Source: an uncultured Clostridia bacterium
GTDB lineage: Bacteria > Bacillota > Clostridia > TANB77 > CAG-508
Assembly (NCBI GenBank): GCA_948976265.1
Contig: CARFUA010000001.1
Location: forward strand, 155,469 to 219,468
Direction: 5' to 3'
Length of the DNA: 64,000 nt
Of the stretch, positions 6,897-15,188 are shown in pieces (position 1 is the stretch's first letter; each line of letters starts with the position of its first letter). A model generated the notes under the pieces. The model was not told the DNA's origin, searched no databases, and was given only the letters and a program-made list of their open reading frames with translations. The position numbers and the translations under genes are program-made.

Positions 6897-6925
6897 ATAT
6901 TAACATATTTTTTTACTATTGTCAA
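6897..6925 (-). promoter_or_regulatory. Promoter of the RiPP cassette
   Basis: Minus strand TTGACA (6925-6920), a 17-bp spacer and TAATAT (6902-6897), leaving a long 5' leader of about 135 nt. Confidence 0.55.
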
Positions 6926-6980
6926 TTAGAAATACTAAAATTTTTGATTATTTTTTGAAAATTAGCTATTTAAACTAATT

Positions 6981-7997
6981 TTATTTCTCAAAATTCTTCG
7001 CAAAATTATCCACCAAACGCTTAAAAACATTCATGCGAAAATCAAAAAGATGCTTCACAACCTCAAACGTACTTTTCAAATAATGCCTCAAATGATGATT
7101 TTCACGCTTCAAATCCTCATTTTCATGTCGCAAATCCAGATTTTCTTTTCGCAGTAATTCCACCGTTTCAATTGCCTTATAAGACTTGCTAAGCTGCACT
7201 TTTAGCTGATTTGTATATTCAATCAACTGTTTATTCTGAGCCAAAACCAAATCCGTATTTTGCGGATTTTCAGGTTGGATTTTTTCCTGTTCCAATTCAT
7301 ATTTGATGTTTTGAAAACCAGTTATTTGCTTCAATTTCTCCGTGCTTAAATGTTTAACATTTCGCGACCTTCCGCGTTCCAATTCAAAACCACGTTCCGT
7401 CATATATTGGTAAAAATTATCTTGCAATTTTTTGTAGCTGTCTTTGCCTTTCCAATATTCGCTACAGGCGATTTTCTCAATCGAATTTCCCACTTTATCT
7501 TTTGTATGCACAACTGGCACAAAAACAATGTGCATGTGGGGCGTGGTTTCGTCCATGTGGACTTTGGCGGACAAAATATATTTTTCGCCCAAATTCTGAT
7601 AACTAGCAACGAAATTGTAGGTGGTTTGAAAATATCGCCTAGTTTCATTTTCTCCAATTTTCTGGAAAAATGCTCTATCTGAAGTCACGATAAATTCACA
7701 AGCAACATTCGTTGTTTTGATGATACGTCCTTGAAGGTGGTTCTCATGTTGCAAAATTTTGATAGCGTTCCAATAAGTGGTGGAACACGTTTTGAGAGAA
7801 TAGTTTTTGTGGAAGTTATCTTTGTTAATTTCTTGATTGGAATAATGGGTGTTTTTTCTTTCGTTGTGTTTGTAAAGTCCGGCTAGATTTTCACTTTTGT
7901 AGTTGACGTTTCGAATAATAGCATAGCTCAATTGGCAACAATCCTTTTTTTGAGATAGCCTTCGCAAGGCTTGACAAAAATATTCCTCCTTTGACAT
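6981..7997 (-). CDS. mob: MobV/Pre-family relaxase
   Basis: DNA relaxase that nicks oriT to start mobilization with a helper conjugation system. The catalytic metal-binding motif VHMDETTPHMHIVFVPV (HxDExTPHxH type) lies at about 145-160, with an ERGR segment near 205. The C-terminal 110 residues are a long Gln/Glu/Lys coiled coil. The usual family start (MSYAI.. ..LAG...HNER) matches SYAIIRNVNYKSENLAGLYKHNER. The true start may therefore be TTG at 7931 (316 residues) rather than ATG at 7997, which overlaps an AAAGGAGG. No coupling protein or secretion genes are present, so the element is mobilizable, not self-transmissible, as far as visible. Confidence 0.9.
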   Translation of the reverse strand: MSKEEYFCQALRRLSQKKDCCQLSYAIIRNVNYKSENLAGLYKHNERKNTHYSNQEINKDNFHKNYSLKTCSTTYWNAIKILQHENHLQGRIIKTTNVACEFIVTSDRAFFQKIGENETRRYFQTTYNFVASYQNLGEKYILSAKVHMDETTPHMHIVFVPVVHTKDKVGNSIEKIACSEYWKGKDSYKKLQDNFYQYMTERGFELERGRSRNVKHLSTEKLKQITGFQNIKYELEQEKIQPENPQNTDLVLAQNKQLIEYTNQLKVQLSKSYKAIETVELLRKENLDLRHENEDLKRENHHLRHYLKSTFEVVKHLFDFRMNVFKRLVDNFAKNFEK

Positions 7998-8021
7998 TTC
8001 TTGGATAAACTTTCATCAAGT

Positions 8022-8112
8022 TTCTAACACACTAGAAGCTCGGAGAGCTTCTGTGTGCAAGGGGAAGCTTCCCCTTTGAAACCCTTTATGATTTGTCACT
8101 GAAAGTGACAAA
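8022..8112. other. oriT region with a pMV158-like nick site and three hairpins
   Basis: The minus strand reads TAGTGTGTTA (8034-8025), the nick-region core known from pMV158-type MobV origins, inside a TTCTA...TAGAA inverted repeat (8022-8037). Next come AGAAGCT/AGCTTCT (8034-8040/8046-8052), a perfect 18-bp palindrome AAGGGGAAGCTTCCCCTT (8059-8076), and TTTGTCACT/AGTGACAAA (8092-8100/8104-8112). It lies just upstream of the relaxase gene, as expected. Confidence 0.8.
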
Positions 8113-8230
8113 TGGTGATATTCTCGATTATGAAAGTTGATGATTTTTTATTTTTGTTAATTTATTTTAATTTTATTTGTTTAAACTGTGAACTAAACAA
8201 AAGGTTGCTTTTTAGCTAGATTTAAATGAA

Positions 8231-8247
8231 TCGTTGTTTCTCCGCAA
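8231..8247. repeat. Diverged third copy of the TCGTTG...GCAAC element
   Basis: TCGTTG-tttctcc-GCAAC resembles the inner part of the 30-bp repeats at 2082 and 2639. It may mark a regulator or recombinase site near the far side of the element. Confidence 0.35.
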
Positions 8248-8262
8248 CCAAATTGAGAGTTT

Positions 8263-8341
8263 TGAGTTAAAGAAATGTCCCTTTAACTCATCATTTTTAT
8301 AGAAGGGATTTTGCTAAAAAATAGTAAAATCTCTTTTTTTG
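8263..8341 (+). terminator. Hairpin followed by a terminator
   Basis: TGAGTTAAAG/CTTTAACTCA (8263-8272/8281-8290) is followed by GATTTTGCTA/TAGTAAAATC (8307-8316/8322-8331) with seven Ts. There is no obvious plus-strand gene directly upstream. Confidence 0.55.
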
Positions 8342-8614
8342 TATCTTTGGAAAATTTTTAGAAAAGAGAATTAAAAAATTAATAATTAAATAGGAAAAGA
8401 AGAAATTTGCAAACAAAATACAAGCTTTTTTTGTAATAAAAAGATAAGCCCCAAACTCTATAAAAGTAACAAGTGTAATGAGTAAATAGCCAGAAAATCT
8501 ATAGAATTAACTCTTTTCTAAGCGAAAATAAAGATAGAAATGCAGATATTGTTTGTGGTATGGAGTTAGAGGAGGATTTGAGGAAGGAATTTATTAATAG
8601 TCATGTAATTTTTG
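8342..8614. other. AT-rich non-coding stretch
   Basis: No gene is seen. At about 8538-8600 a short in-frame stretch (DIVCGMELEEDLRKEFINS) with codon use like the neighbours may be the tail of a decayed gene. This could be near the right edge of the mobile element, but no attachment repeat can be recognised because the left end is outside the window. Confidence 0.3.
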
Positions 8615-8642
8615 TTGTATACATTAAAATATGTGGTATAAT
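8615..8642 (+). promoter_or_regulatory. Promoter of the small membrane protein gene
   Basis: TTGTAT (8615-8620), a 16-bp spacer and TATAAT (8637-8642). Confidence 0.55.
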
Positions 8643-8729
8643 GATAATACAAAGAATAATTTTATGATTATTTGCTTTTTTGATGTTATAGTTCATGAAA
8701 AAAATATTAAGGAGAATTTGATAATTGAT

Positions 8730-9029
8730 ATGAAAAAAATAATTAAAACGATAGGAGATTGGATTGAAATTAATTTAATATTAATATTTCCTCATATTTT
8801 TGCATTTATTGGGTTAGCATTTAATGATACAGGAGTACATTATGATAATTTTTTTAATGCAATACCATATATGGGAAATGGGCTATTATTGCTAATTATT
8901 ACTTCAATTTTAATGGGAATATATTATCATAAAAAGAAAGAAAATCATAATTCAATTGTATATGCTATATTACAATCAATTGTGATAATTTTATGGATTG
9001 CTTATTATACAGATAATTTAGTAGGCTAA
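8730..9029 (+). CDS. Small integral membrane protein, unknown
   Basis: About 100 residues from ATG 8730. An in-frame TTG at 8718 sits too close to the AAGGAGA. Three hydrophobic segments are visible (about 14-32, 45-65 and 78-95), with a short KKKENHN loop. No family recognised. It ends in the terminator shared with the convergent BlaI-like gene. Confidence 0.55.
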   Translation: MKKIIKTIGDWIEINLILIFPHIFAFIGLAFNDTGVHYDNFFNAIPYMGNGLLLLIITSILMGIYYHKKKENHNSIVYAILQSIVIILWIAYYTDNLVG

Positions 9030-9066
9030 TATTAGCAATAAAAAGAAAAAATATGTATAGATACTA

Positions 9067-9106
9067 AACCACCCTGTTGGCTTGAAAATAGGTGGTTATT
9101 TTTTAT
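9067..9106 (+). terminator. Terminator between convergent genes
   Basis: AACCACC (9067-9073) / GGTGGTT (9091-9097) followed by ATTTTTTATC. Confidence 0.7.
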
Positions 9107-9410
9107 CATAATCTATTAGAAACTTTAGAAATTCCAAAACTGAACCATGAAAAAATGTTCCAAGAAATTTTTTCGTAGTTTCCAATTTATACTTTTCTTC
9201 ATCAATTAAAGGAATAAACGTATATTCTTTTCCGTTTTTTCCTGAAATACCAACTGCTTTTTTCTGGATTAATCGATTAATTAGCGTTCTTACAGTATTG
9301 TGATTCCAATTAAAATCTTTTACTTGTTCTATAATTTTTTTGCTTTTTACTGCTTTTTCTTTCCAGATTATTTTCATTACTTCTAATTCTGAATCACTTA
9401 TTTTTATCAT
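9096..9410 (-). CDS. BlaI/MecI-family repressor
   Basis: A 104-residue protein matching the BlaI winged helix: ISDSELEVMKIIWK at the start, recognition helix NHNTVRTLINRL at about 36-48, then GKNGKEYTFIPLI in the wing. The C-terminal helix would mediate dimerization. BlaI proteins repress beta-lactamase, copper or other stress genes and are cleaved by BlaR1-type sensors. Neither is next to it, so its target is unknown. It is divergent from an XRE gene and could regulate it. Confidence 0.85.
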   Translation of the reverse strand: MIKISDSELEVMKIIWKEKAVKSKKIIEQVKDFNWNHNTVRTLINRLIQKKAVGISGKNGKEYTFIPLIDEEKYKLETTKKFLGTFFHGSVLEFLKFLIDYDKK

Positions 9411-9457
9411 ATTATTAACTCCTTTACAATAATATAGTTTTACTTTTTGTTAGGTAT

Positions 9458-9486
9458 ATTATAACATTTATTGAAAATATTCGCAA
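9458..9486 (-). promoter_or_regulatory. Promoter of the BlaI-like gene
   Basis: Minus strand TTGCGA (9486-9481), a 17-bp spacer and TATAAT (9463-9458). Confidence 0.6.
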
Positions 9487-9549
9487 GTATCTTGCAATTT
9501 TATGATTAAATTTTTATTTTTTGAAATAATACCAATGAGGTGTAGCAAG

Positions 9550-9786
9550 ATGATAGGTATGATTTTGAAAAATATGAGATTAACTGCTGGATTATCTCAA
9601 AAAGAACTAGGTCAAAGATTAAATTTGGCAGATACGACGATATCAAGTTATGAGAGAGAAAATAGTCAAGCAGATTTTGAAACAATATTAAAAATTGCAA
9701 AGATTTGTAATTTTAAGTTGTTATTTAAAGATGAAAATAACAATATAATAACAGTCAGTGAAATGTCAAAAGAAAAAGATTTCTAA
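9550..9786 (+). CDS. XRE-family regulator
   Basis: 78 residues from ATG 9550 (GAGGTG ribosome site). A classic XRE helix-turn-helix covers residues 6-60 (LKNMRLTAGLSQKELGQRL...TTISSYEREN). The C-terminal 18 residues are polar. Divergent from the BlaI-like gene. Target unknown. Confidence 0.8.
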   Translation: MIGMILKNMRLTAGLSQKELGQRLNLADTTISSYERENSQADFETILKIAKICNFKLLFKDENNNIITVSEMSKEKDF

Positions 9787-9931
9787 TAAAAATAGATACA
9801 TAATAGAGAAGCAGAATCAAAATATGATTTTACTTCTTTATTTTTTATTATAAGCAATTTCAAAAGTGAGGAATTACCTAACATACATTTCAGAATTATT
9901 TCAGTAAACTATTGTTAGGCGGTGATTAACA

Positions 9932-10174
9932 GTGGAAGAATTAAAGTTTAATAATAATATTTATGATGTAATTAGAAAGAATATAAAAAAATATAGAAAG
10001 GCAAGAAATATGACATCAGCACAACTTGCTGAATTAGTCAACTTATCACATGATTTTATTAGACAAATTGAAAGTGAGAAAACAGCATACAATTTTTCTG
10101 TTGATACATTTTATAGAATATCAGTTGCGTTGGATGTAAAATTAGATGATTTAATACAAGAGTCAATTTCTTAA
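9932..10174 (+). CDS. XRE-family regulator
   Basis: 80 residues from GTG 9932, with AGGCGGTGA upstream. The helix-turn-helix spans about 14-68 (NIKKYRKARNMTSAQLAELV...HDFIRQIESEK), followed by DVKLDDLIQE. Single-domain DNA-binding protein, probably a repressor. It ends in a terminator (10245-10276) and is separate from the metal operon that follows. Confidence 0.8.
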   Translation: MEELKFNNNIYDVIRKNIKKYRKARNMTSAQLAELVNLSHDFIRQIESEKTAYNFSVDTFYRISVALDVKLDDLIQESIS

Positions 10175-10244
10175 TCAAATAGAACAGCGATAAATCCCAA
10201 ATATTACACATATTATAAATCAAAATATTAAAATATAGGATACG

Positions 10245-10277
10245 AAAGTAGACGTCGAAACGCTACTTTTATTTTTT
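10245..10277 (+). terminator. Terminator
   Basis: AAAGTAG (10245-10251) / CTACTTT (10263-10269) followed by TATTTTTT. Confidence 0.7.
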
Positions 10278-10308
10278 ACGATAAAAATAAAAATTTTCAT
10301 AAAAACTA

Positions 10309-10369
10309 TTGACAATTGAGTACCTATTCACATATAATATAATTATAGTTGAATAAATACTCAACTATA
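10309..10369 (+). promoter_or_regulatory. Metal-responsive promoter and CadC-type operator
   Basis: TTGACA (10309-10314), an 18-bp spacer and TATAAT (10333-10338), followed by a 9-bp inverted repeat, TATAGTTGA (10344-10352) / TCAACTATA (10361-10369). An imperfect palindrome just after the -10 box is where ArsR/CadC repressors bind. Confidence 0.7.
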
Positions 10370-10391
10370 ATAAACCCAAAGGAGGTTGCCA

Positions 10392-10754
10392 ATGTCTAGA
10401 AACGAATTTATATGTGATTGTAGCGTAATTCACGAAGATATAGTGAATCAAACAATAAAAAACATGCCAGAGCAAGATACATTCAATAAACTAGCCGAAT
10501 TTTTCAAAATTCTAGGAGATACAACCAGAGTAAAAATATTGTTTGCTTTAGACCAAAATGAAATGTGTGTATGCGATATTGCCAACGTTTTAGGAATGAG
10601 TAAATCGTCTATTTCTCATCAATTAGGAACGCTAAGAAGGAGCGGAATTGTAAAATGCCGAAAAGCAGGCAAAGAAGTTTTTTATATGTTGGATGACAAT
10701 CATGTAAAACAAGTATTTGAGATTGGCACAAAGCATATTGAGCATAAAAAATAG
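10392..10754 (+). CDS. cadC: CadC/CmtR-like ArsR-family metal sensor
   Basis: 120 residues from ATG 10392, six bases after AAAGGAGG. It is a winged-helix ArsR repressor (EFFKILGDTTRVKILFALD, recognition helix SKSSISHQLGTLRRSG). It carries the metal-binding ELCVC-type box as EMCVCDIANVL and N-terminal cysteines (ICDCSVIHED), matching cadmium/lead/zinc sensors of the CadC type. Metal binding would release the operator upstream and switch on the two genes behind it. Confidence 0.9.
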   Translation: MSRNEFICDCSVIHEDIVNQTIKNMPEQDTFNKLAEFFKILGDTTRVKILFALDQNEMCVCDIANVLGMSKSSISHQLGTLRRSGIVKCRKAGKEVFYMLDDNHVKQVFEIGTKHIEHKK

Positions 10755-10765
10755 GAGGGGAAATC

Positions 10766-10987
10766 ATGAAAAGTAAATTTAAAATAAAAGGATTAGATTG
10801 TGCAAATTGTGCAGCAGAATTGGAAAGAGTACTTCAAAAATTAGAAGGAATCGAAAGTGTCAATATTAATTTTTTTACCCAAAAAATGGAATTAGAATAC
10901 GATGAATCAAGGAAAGAGGAAATTCTGCAAAAGATAAAAAAAGTCATTCAAAAAGAAGAACCAGATGTAAGCATAGAAGAAGTTTAA
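10766..10987 (+). CDS. Stand-alone heavy-metal-associated (HMA) protein
   Basis: 73 residues with the HMA metal-binding loop GLDCANCAAE at about 8-17 and the usual beta-alpha-beta pattern. It likely carries Zn/Cd to the ATPase encoded 12 nt downstream, which lacks an N-terminal HMA domain, so the usual fused domain is split into its own gene. Ribosome site AGGAGGGG. Confidence 0.88.
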   Translation: MKSKFKIKGLDCANCAAELERVLQKLEGIESVNINFFTQKMELEYDESRKEEILQKIKKVIQKEEPDVSIEEV

Positions 10988-10999
10988 GGGGGGGCTACA

Positions 11000-12853
11000 A
11001 TGAAGAAAAAAGGGAAAAAGATTATACTAGCCTTTATTTTGTTTCTAACAGCACTAACAGTAAATTTCTCAAAAGAATGGATAAATCAAGTAATCTATAC
11101 GATAGCTTATTTGATTGTTGGATTAGAAATTATAAGAAAAGCTATCAGAAATATCCTACGAGGAAAGGTTTTTGATGAGAATTTTTTGATGACAGTTGCA
11201 ACAATTGGGGCGTTTGGGATAGGAGAATTTCCAGAGGCGGTTGCTGTTATGCTGTTTTATCAAATTGGGGAATTATTTCAGAGTTATGCAGTTGATAAAT
11301 CTAGAAAATCCATTTCAAATTTGATGGATATTCGACCAGATTTTGCCAATGTTGAGCGAAACGGAACACTGGAAAAATTAGAGCCAGATGATGTAAAAAT
11401 AGGCGAAATTATTATAGTAAAACCAGGAGAAAAAGTTCCCTTAGATGGAAGAATCATAGAAGGAAAATCAACGTTGGATACCAAAGCTTTAACAGGCGAA
11501 TCCTTGCCACGAGAAGTGACAGAAGGAGAAGAAATCATTAGTGGTTCGATTAATTTAAACAGTGTGATAAAAATACAAGTAACAAAAAAATACGAAGAAT
11601 CAACCGTTAGTAAAATATTGGATTTAGTTGAAAATGCGAGTAGTCGAAAATCAAAATCAGAGAATTTTATTACTAAATTTGCACAATATTATACACCAAT
11701 TGTTGTTATTATAGCAGCTATTTTGGCAATATTGCCACCACTTATCATAAAAGATGCTTTATTTTCTGATTGGCTGTATCGAGCTTTATCCTTTTTGGTG
11801 GTGTCTTGCCCTTGTGCGTTAGTCATTTCTATTCCATTAAGTTTTTTTGGAGGAATCGGCGGGGCGTCCAAAAAAGGAATTTTGATAAAAGGAAGCAATT
11901 ATTTAGAACAATTGGCTAATGCAGAAATCATGGTATTTGACAAAACAGGAACTTTAACAGAAGGTATTTTTGAAGTACAAAAGATAAAGGCAATCGGAAT
12001 CAGTGAAAAAGAGTTATTAAAAATAGCAGCGTATAGTGAAAATTATTCGAATCATCCAATTTCTGTATCAGTAAAAAAGGCCTATCAGGAAAAAATTGAT
12101 GAAAAACAAATTGTCAAAACAGAAGAATTGCCAGGTTTTGGTATAATGGCTAAAATAGCAGAGCAAGAGGTGTTGGTTGGAAATGAAAAGTTAATGAATC
12201 AAAACCAAATTGAGTTTGCAAAATGTGACGAAATTGGAACCATTTTACATGTAGCAATTGACAAAAAATATGCAGGATATATCGTAATTGCAGATAAAAT
12301 TAAACAAGATTCCATAAAAGCAATACAAGAATTAAAGAAAAATCGTATCAAGCAAACGGTGATGTTGACAGGCGACAGAAAAGATGTAGGAGAAGAAGTG
12401 GCTCGAAAACTAGGATTGGATAAGATTTATACAGAATTATTACCAGATGGAAAAGTGGCAAAAGTTGAAAGTTTGCTAAAAGAAAAAAGTACAAAAGGAA
12501 AACTTGCTTTTGTGGGAGATGGGATTAATGATGCGCCAGTATTAGCCATTTCAGATATTGGTATTGCAATGGGAGGTTTGGGTTCAGATGCCGCAATTGA
12601 AGCAGCAGACATTGTATTAATGACAGATGAACCCTCTAAGATAGTAGAAGCAATTCAAGTATCTAAAAAAACAATGAAAATTGTAAAAGAAAATATTGTA
12701 TTTGCAATTTTTGTAAAGGTGCTTGTTTTAGGATTAAGCGCATGTGGGTTATCCACTATGTGGGAAGCGGTTTTTGCTGATGTGGGCGTTTCGATAATCG
12801 CAATTTTGAATGCTTTAAGAGTATTAAATATAAAAACGAAAAAACGATGTTAA
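11000..12853 (+). CDS. cadA: CadA/ZntA-type Zn/Cd/Pb-exporting P-type ATPase
   Basis: A 617-residue P1B ATPase that pumps divalent heavy metals out of the cell. Visible are the TGES actuator motif (about 166), the SCPCALVIS metal-binding membrane helix (about 268), the phosphorylated Asp in DKTGTLTEG (about 314), the NHP nucleotide-site motif, MLTGDR and GDGINDAPVL. Eight hydrophobic helices are expected. It lacks an N-terminal HMA domain, which is encoded by the preceding gene. The stop codon lies inside the terminator hairpin. Confidence 0.95.
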   Translation: MKKKGKKIILAFILFLTALTVNFSKEWINQVIYTIAYLIVGLEIIRKAIRNILRGKVFDENFLMTVATIGAFGIGEFPEAVAVMLFYQIGELFQSYAVDKSRKSISNLMDIRPDFANVERNGTLEKLEPDDVKIGEIIIVKPGEKVPLDGRIIEGKSTLDTKALTGESLPREVTEGEEIISGSINLNSVIKIQVTKKYEESTVSKILDLVENASSRKSKSENFITKFAQYYTPIVVIIAAILAILPPLIIKDALFSDWLYRALSFLVVSCPCALVISIPLSFFGGIGGASKKGILIKGSNYLEQLANAEIMVFDKTGTLTEGIFEVQKIKAIGISEKELLKIAAYSENYSNHPISVSVKKAYQEKIDEKQIVKTEELPGFGIMAKIAEQEVLVGNEKLMNQNQIEFAKCDEIGTILHVAIDKKYAGYIVIADKIKQDSIKAIQELKKNRIKQTVMLTGDRKDVGEEVARKLGLDKIYTELLPDGKVAKVESLLKEKSTKGKLAFVGDGINDAPVLAISDIGIAMGGLGSDAAIEAADIVLMTDEPSKIVEAIQVSKKTMKIVKENIVFAIFVKVLVLGLSACGLSTMWEAVFADVGVSIIAILNALRVLNIKTKKRC

Positions 12854-12870
12854 ATAGTAACATCGTTTTT
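12841..12870 (+). terminator. Terminator of the cad operon
   Basis: Arms 12841-12852 and 12858-12869 (AAAACGATGTTA / TAACATCGTTTT) plus a T run. It contains the cadA stop. Confidence 0.85.
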
Positions 12871-12980
12871 GTGGATTTATGTAATATTTACATGAAAGTA
12901 ATCATATTTTTATAGACAACTTTTTTTAAATACTTATAGTTTTTACAAATAATTTAAGTAAATTTTAGGAAGATTAACTC

Positions 12981-13009
12981 TTGTAAAATTTACGTTAATA
13001 TTATATAAT
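12981..13009 (+). promoter_or_regulatory. Promoter of the ArsC/Spx-like gene
   Basis: TTGTAA (12981-12986), a 17-bp spacer and TATAAT (13004-13009). Confidence 0.6.
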
Positions 13010-13035
13010 CAAAACAATCAAAAAAGGAGGAAAAT

Positions 13036-13395
13036 ATGGAAAATTTATTTATACAATATCCTAAATGTTCCACTTGCCAAAAAGCAAAAAAATGGCTAGA
13101 AGAAAATAAAATGGAATTTACCGAAAGGAATATTGTTACAGAAACGCCAACGTTTGAAGAATTAACTGAGTGGATTGAAAAAAGTGGACAAGAAATAAAA
13201 AAATGGTTCAACACAAGTGGACTAAAATATAAAGCCTTAAATCTAAAAGACAAATTATCAACCATGACAGACACAGAAAAAATAAAATTATTAGCAACCG
13301 ATGGAATGTTAATAAAAAGACCACTATTCCTATCAGAAGATAAGATATATATTGGTTTCAAAGAAGAAGTCTGGAAAACAATAATCGAAAAATAA
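13036..13395 (+). CDS. ArsC/Spx/YffB-family thioredoxin-fold protein
   Basis: 119 residues with the family's CSTCQKAKKWL redox motif at 12-15 and the IKRPLFL cis-Pro region near 95. Members are arsenate reductases, the Spx regulator or YffB-type thiol proteins. The family cannot be divided further from sequence alone. The gene is 25 nt upstream of a ferredoxin-thioredoxin-reductase-like gene, suggesting joint thiol-disulfide chemistry. Ribosome site AAAGGAGG. Confidence 0.85.
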   Translation: MENLFIQYPKCSTCQKAKKWLEENKMEFTERNIVTETPTFEELTEWIEKSGQEIKKWFNTSGLKYKALNLKDKLSTMTDTEKIKLLATDGMLIKRPLFLSEDKIYIGFKEEVWKTIIEK

Positions 13396-13420
13396 ATTTA
13401 AAACAGGGAGAGGTAAAAAA

Positions 13421-13618
13421 ATGGCAGTTACATTAAATGAAGATAAAGAAATGGTTAAAACTATTCAAGAAGGTTTGAAAAAAACAGGAGGATATTGTCC
13501 TTGCAAATTACAAAAAACAGAAGAAACAAAATGTATGTGCAAAGAATTTCGTGAGCAAATTGACGACCCAGAATTTGAAGGATACTGTCACTGTATGCTG
13601 TATTATAAGTCAAAATAA
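13421..13618 (+). CDS. Small ferredoxin-thioredoxin-reductase catalytic-like protein
   Basis: 65 residues with three Cys-X-Cys elements, CPC, CMCKEFR and CHCMLYYK, the layout of the 4Fe-4S and active-site disulfide of ferredoxin-thioredoxin reductase beta chains. It would pass electrons from ferredoxin to a protein disulfide. It is shorter than plant FTR. The neighbouring ArsC-like protein could be its partner, which is inferred from position. Confidence 0.8.
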   Translation: MAVTLNEDKEMVKTIQEGLKKTGGYCPCKLQKTEETKCMCKEFREQIDDPEFEGYCHCMLYYKSK

Positions 13619-13651
13619 AGTCACAAAAATGGTAAAATAGAAGGAGAAAAA

Positions 13652-15145
13652 ATGGCAATTCGAAGAGGAATCGTTGTAGCATTAGGTTTTCTTTTACAAA
13701 TGGTACTAACGTTGAATGTATATTTATATTTGGGAGAACACATTGGAATTATCAGTGTATTTTATGGAATTCTGGGTTTTTTGTTGGTGCTTGGCTTAAT
13801 TCGAAATAGTAAAAATTATTCTTATACATTGCCTTGGATTATTATTTTGTTATATTATCCATTGGTGGGGACGTTGTTGTATATTATTATTGGAAGTAAT
13901 CGAAATAATAGTAAAGTTTTGAAAAAGATTGTTGAAAGCGAAAAGGAAAATAAGAAATATTTTGAGCAAGATACTAAAATAAAAGAAGTATTTCAGGACA
14001 ATAGTAGAATTCGATATTTAAGCGACTTTTCAGGTTATCCAGTAACGAAGAATAATGATGTTTCGTATTATCCGCTAGGAGAAGAAGCGTTTGAAGCAAT
14101 GTTAGAAGAATTAAAAAAAGCAGAAAAATTTATTTTCTTTGAATATTTTATTGTCAGTTATGGCAAAATGTGGAAGTCGATTCTTGAAATATTACAAGAA
14201 AAAGCAAAACAAGGTGTGGACGTTAGAGTGATGTATGATGATTTAGGCTGTTTGCCTACTCTGAAAAAGTCCTACCCTAAGAAATTAATGGCAAAAGGAA
14301 TTAAATGTGTTGTATTTAATAAACTACATCCAGTTTCTGGAGTTATCATGAATAATCGTGACCATAGGAAAATATTAGTGATTGATGGAAAAGTTGCCTT
14401 TTCAGGAGGAATCAATATTGCAGACGAATATATCAACATTGACAGTCCATACGGACATTGGAAAGACAATGCAATTCGTGTTTCTGGAGATGCTGTTTGG
14501 AATTATACAGTTTTATTTTTAAGTTTATGGAATGCCTTTCAAAAAGAAGACGCAGATTTTACGAAGTTTAAATATGACTTTTCCAATAAAAATCTGGAAA
14601 ACGGTTATGTAGTGCCTTATGGAGAAAGTCCGCTGGATGATGAAATCACAGGAGAAGATACCTATTTGAATATTATCAATCAAGCTAACCACTATGTTTA
14701 TATTTTTACCCCCTATCTAATTATAGATACCGATATGATTAATGCACTCAATTTGGCGGCAAAGCGAGGCGTGGACGTACGAATTGTTATACCAGGAATT
14801 CCAGATAAAAAGATGGTATATACATTATCCGAATCGTATATTGATTTATTAGTAAAAACTGGCGTAAAGGTATATAAATATACCCCAGGATTTGTCCATG
14901 CCAAAGTGTTTGTTGCAGATGACCATATTGCTACAGTTGGAACGATTAATTTAGATTATCGAAGTTTGTATTTGCATTTTGAATGTGGAACGTATTTGGA
15001 AGATGTGGATTGTATCAAAGAAATTAAAAAAGATGTTTTGGATACCATTGAAAAAAGTCATGAGATTACGAAAGAAGAAGCAGAGCCAAGTTTGCTAAAG
15101 GCAGTTTGGCAAGCACTTTTGAGATTAGTGGCTCCTTTAATGTAG
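13652..15145 (+). CDS. cls: Cardiolipin synthase
   Basis: 497 residues. Two or three N-terminal membrane helices are followed by two phospholipase D domains, each with an HKD motif: HRKILVIDGKVAFSGG (about 234) and HAKVFVADDHIATVG (about 424). It condenses phosphatidylglycerol into cardiolipin at the membrane. Full family length. It is followed by a terminator. Confidence 0.95.
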   Translation: MAIRRGIVVALGFLLQMVLTLNVYLYLGEHIGIISVFYGILGFLLVLGLIRNSKNYSYTLPWIIILLYYPLVGTLLYIIIGSNRNNSKVLKKIVESEKENKKYFEQDTKIKEVFQDNSRIRYLSDFSGYPVTKNNDVSYYPLGEEAFEAMLEELKKAEKFIFFEYFIVSYGKMWKSILEILQEKAKQGVDVRVMYDDLGCLPTLKKSYPKKLMAKGIKCVVFNKLHPVSGVIMNNRDHRKILVIDGKVAFSGGINIADEYINIDSPYGHWKDNAIRVSGDAVWNYTVLFLSLWNAFQKEDADFTKFKYDFSNKNLENGYVVPYGESPLDDEITGEDTYLNIINQANHYVYIFTPYLIIDTDMINALNLAAKRGVDVRIVIPGIPDKKMVYTLSESYIDLLVKTGVKVYKYTPGFVHAKVFVADDHIATVGTINLDYRSLYLHFECGTYLEDVDCIKEIKKDVLDTIEKSHEITKEEAEPSLLKAVWQALLRLVAPLM

Positions 15146-15174
15146 AAAAAAGATGGTTTATACCATCTTTTTTT
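15146..15174 (+). terminator. Terminator of cls
   Basis: AAAAAGATGG / CCATCTTTTTTT around a TTTATA loop. Confidence 0.8.
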
Positions 15175-15188
15175 ATGTATCAATCATA

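Noticed and set aside
7350..7682. 110-residue ORF opposite the relaxase
   Set aside because: Lies wholly inside the relaxase gene on the other strand. The relaxase motifs are unambiguous.
8022..8112. Hairpins upstream of the relaxase as a phage or plasmid replication origin
   Set aside because: No replication gene is nearby, and the MobV nick core fits oriT better.
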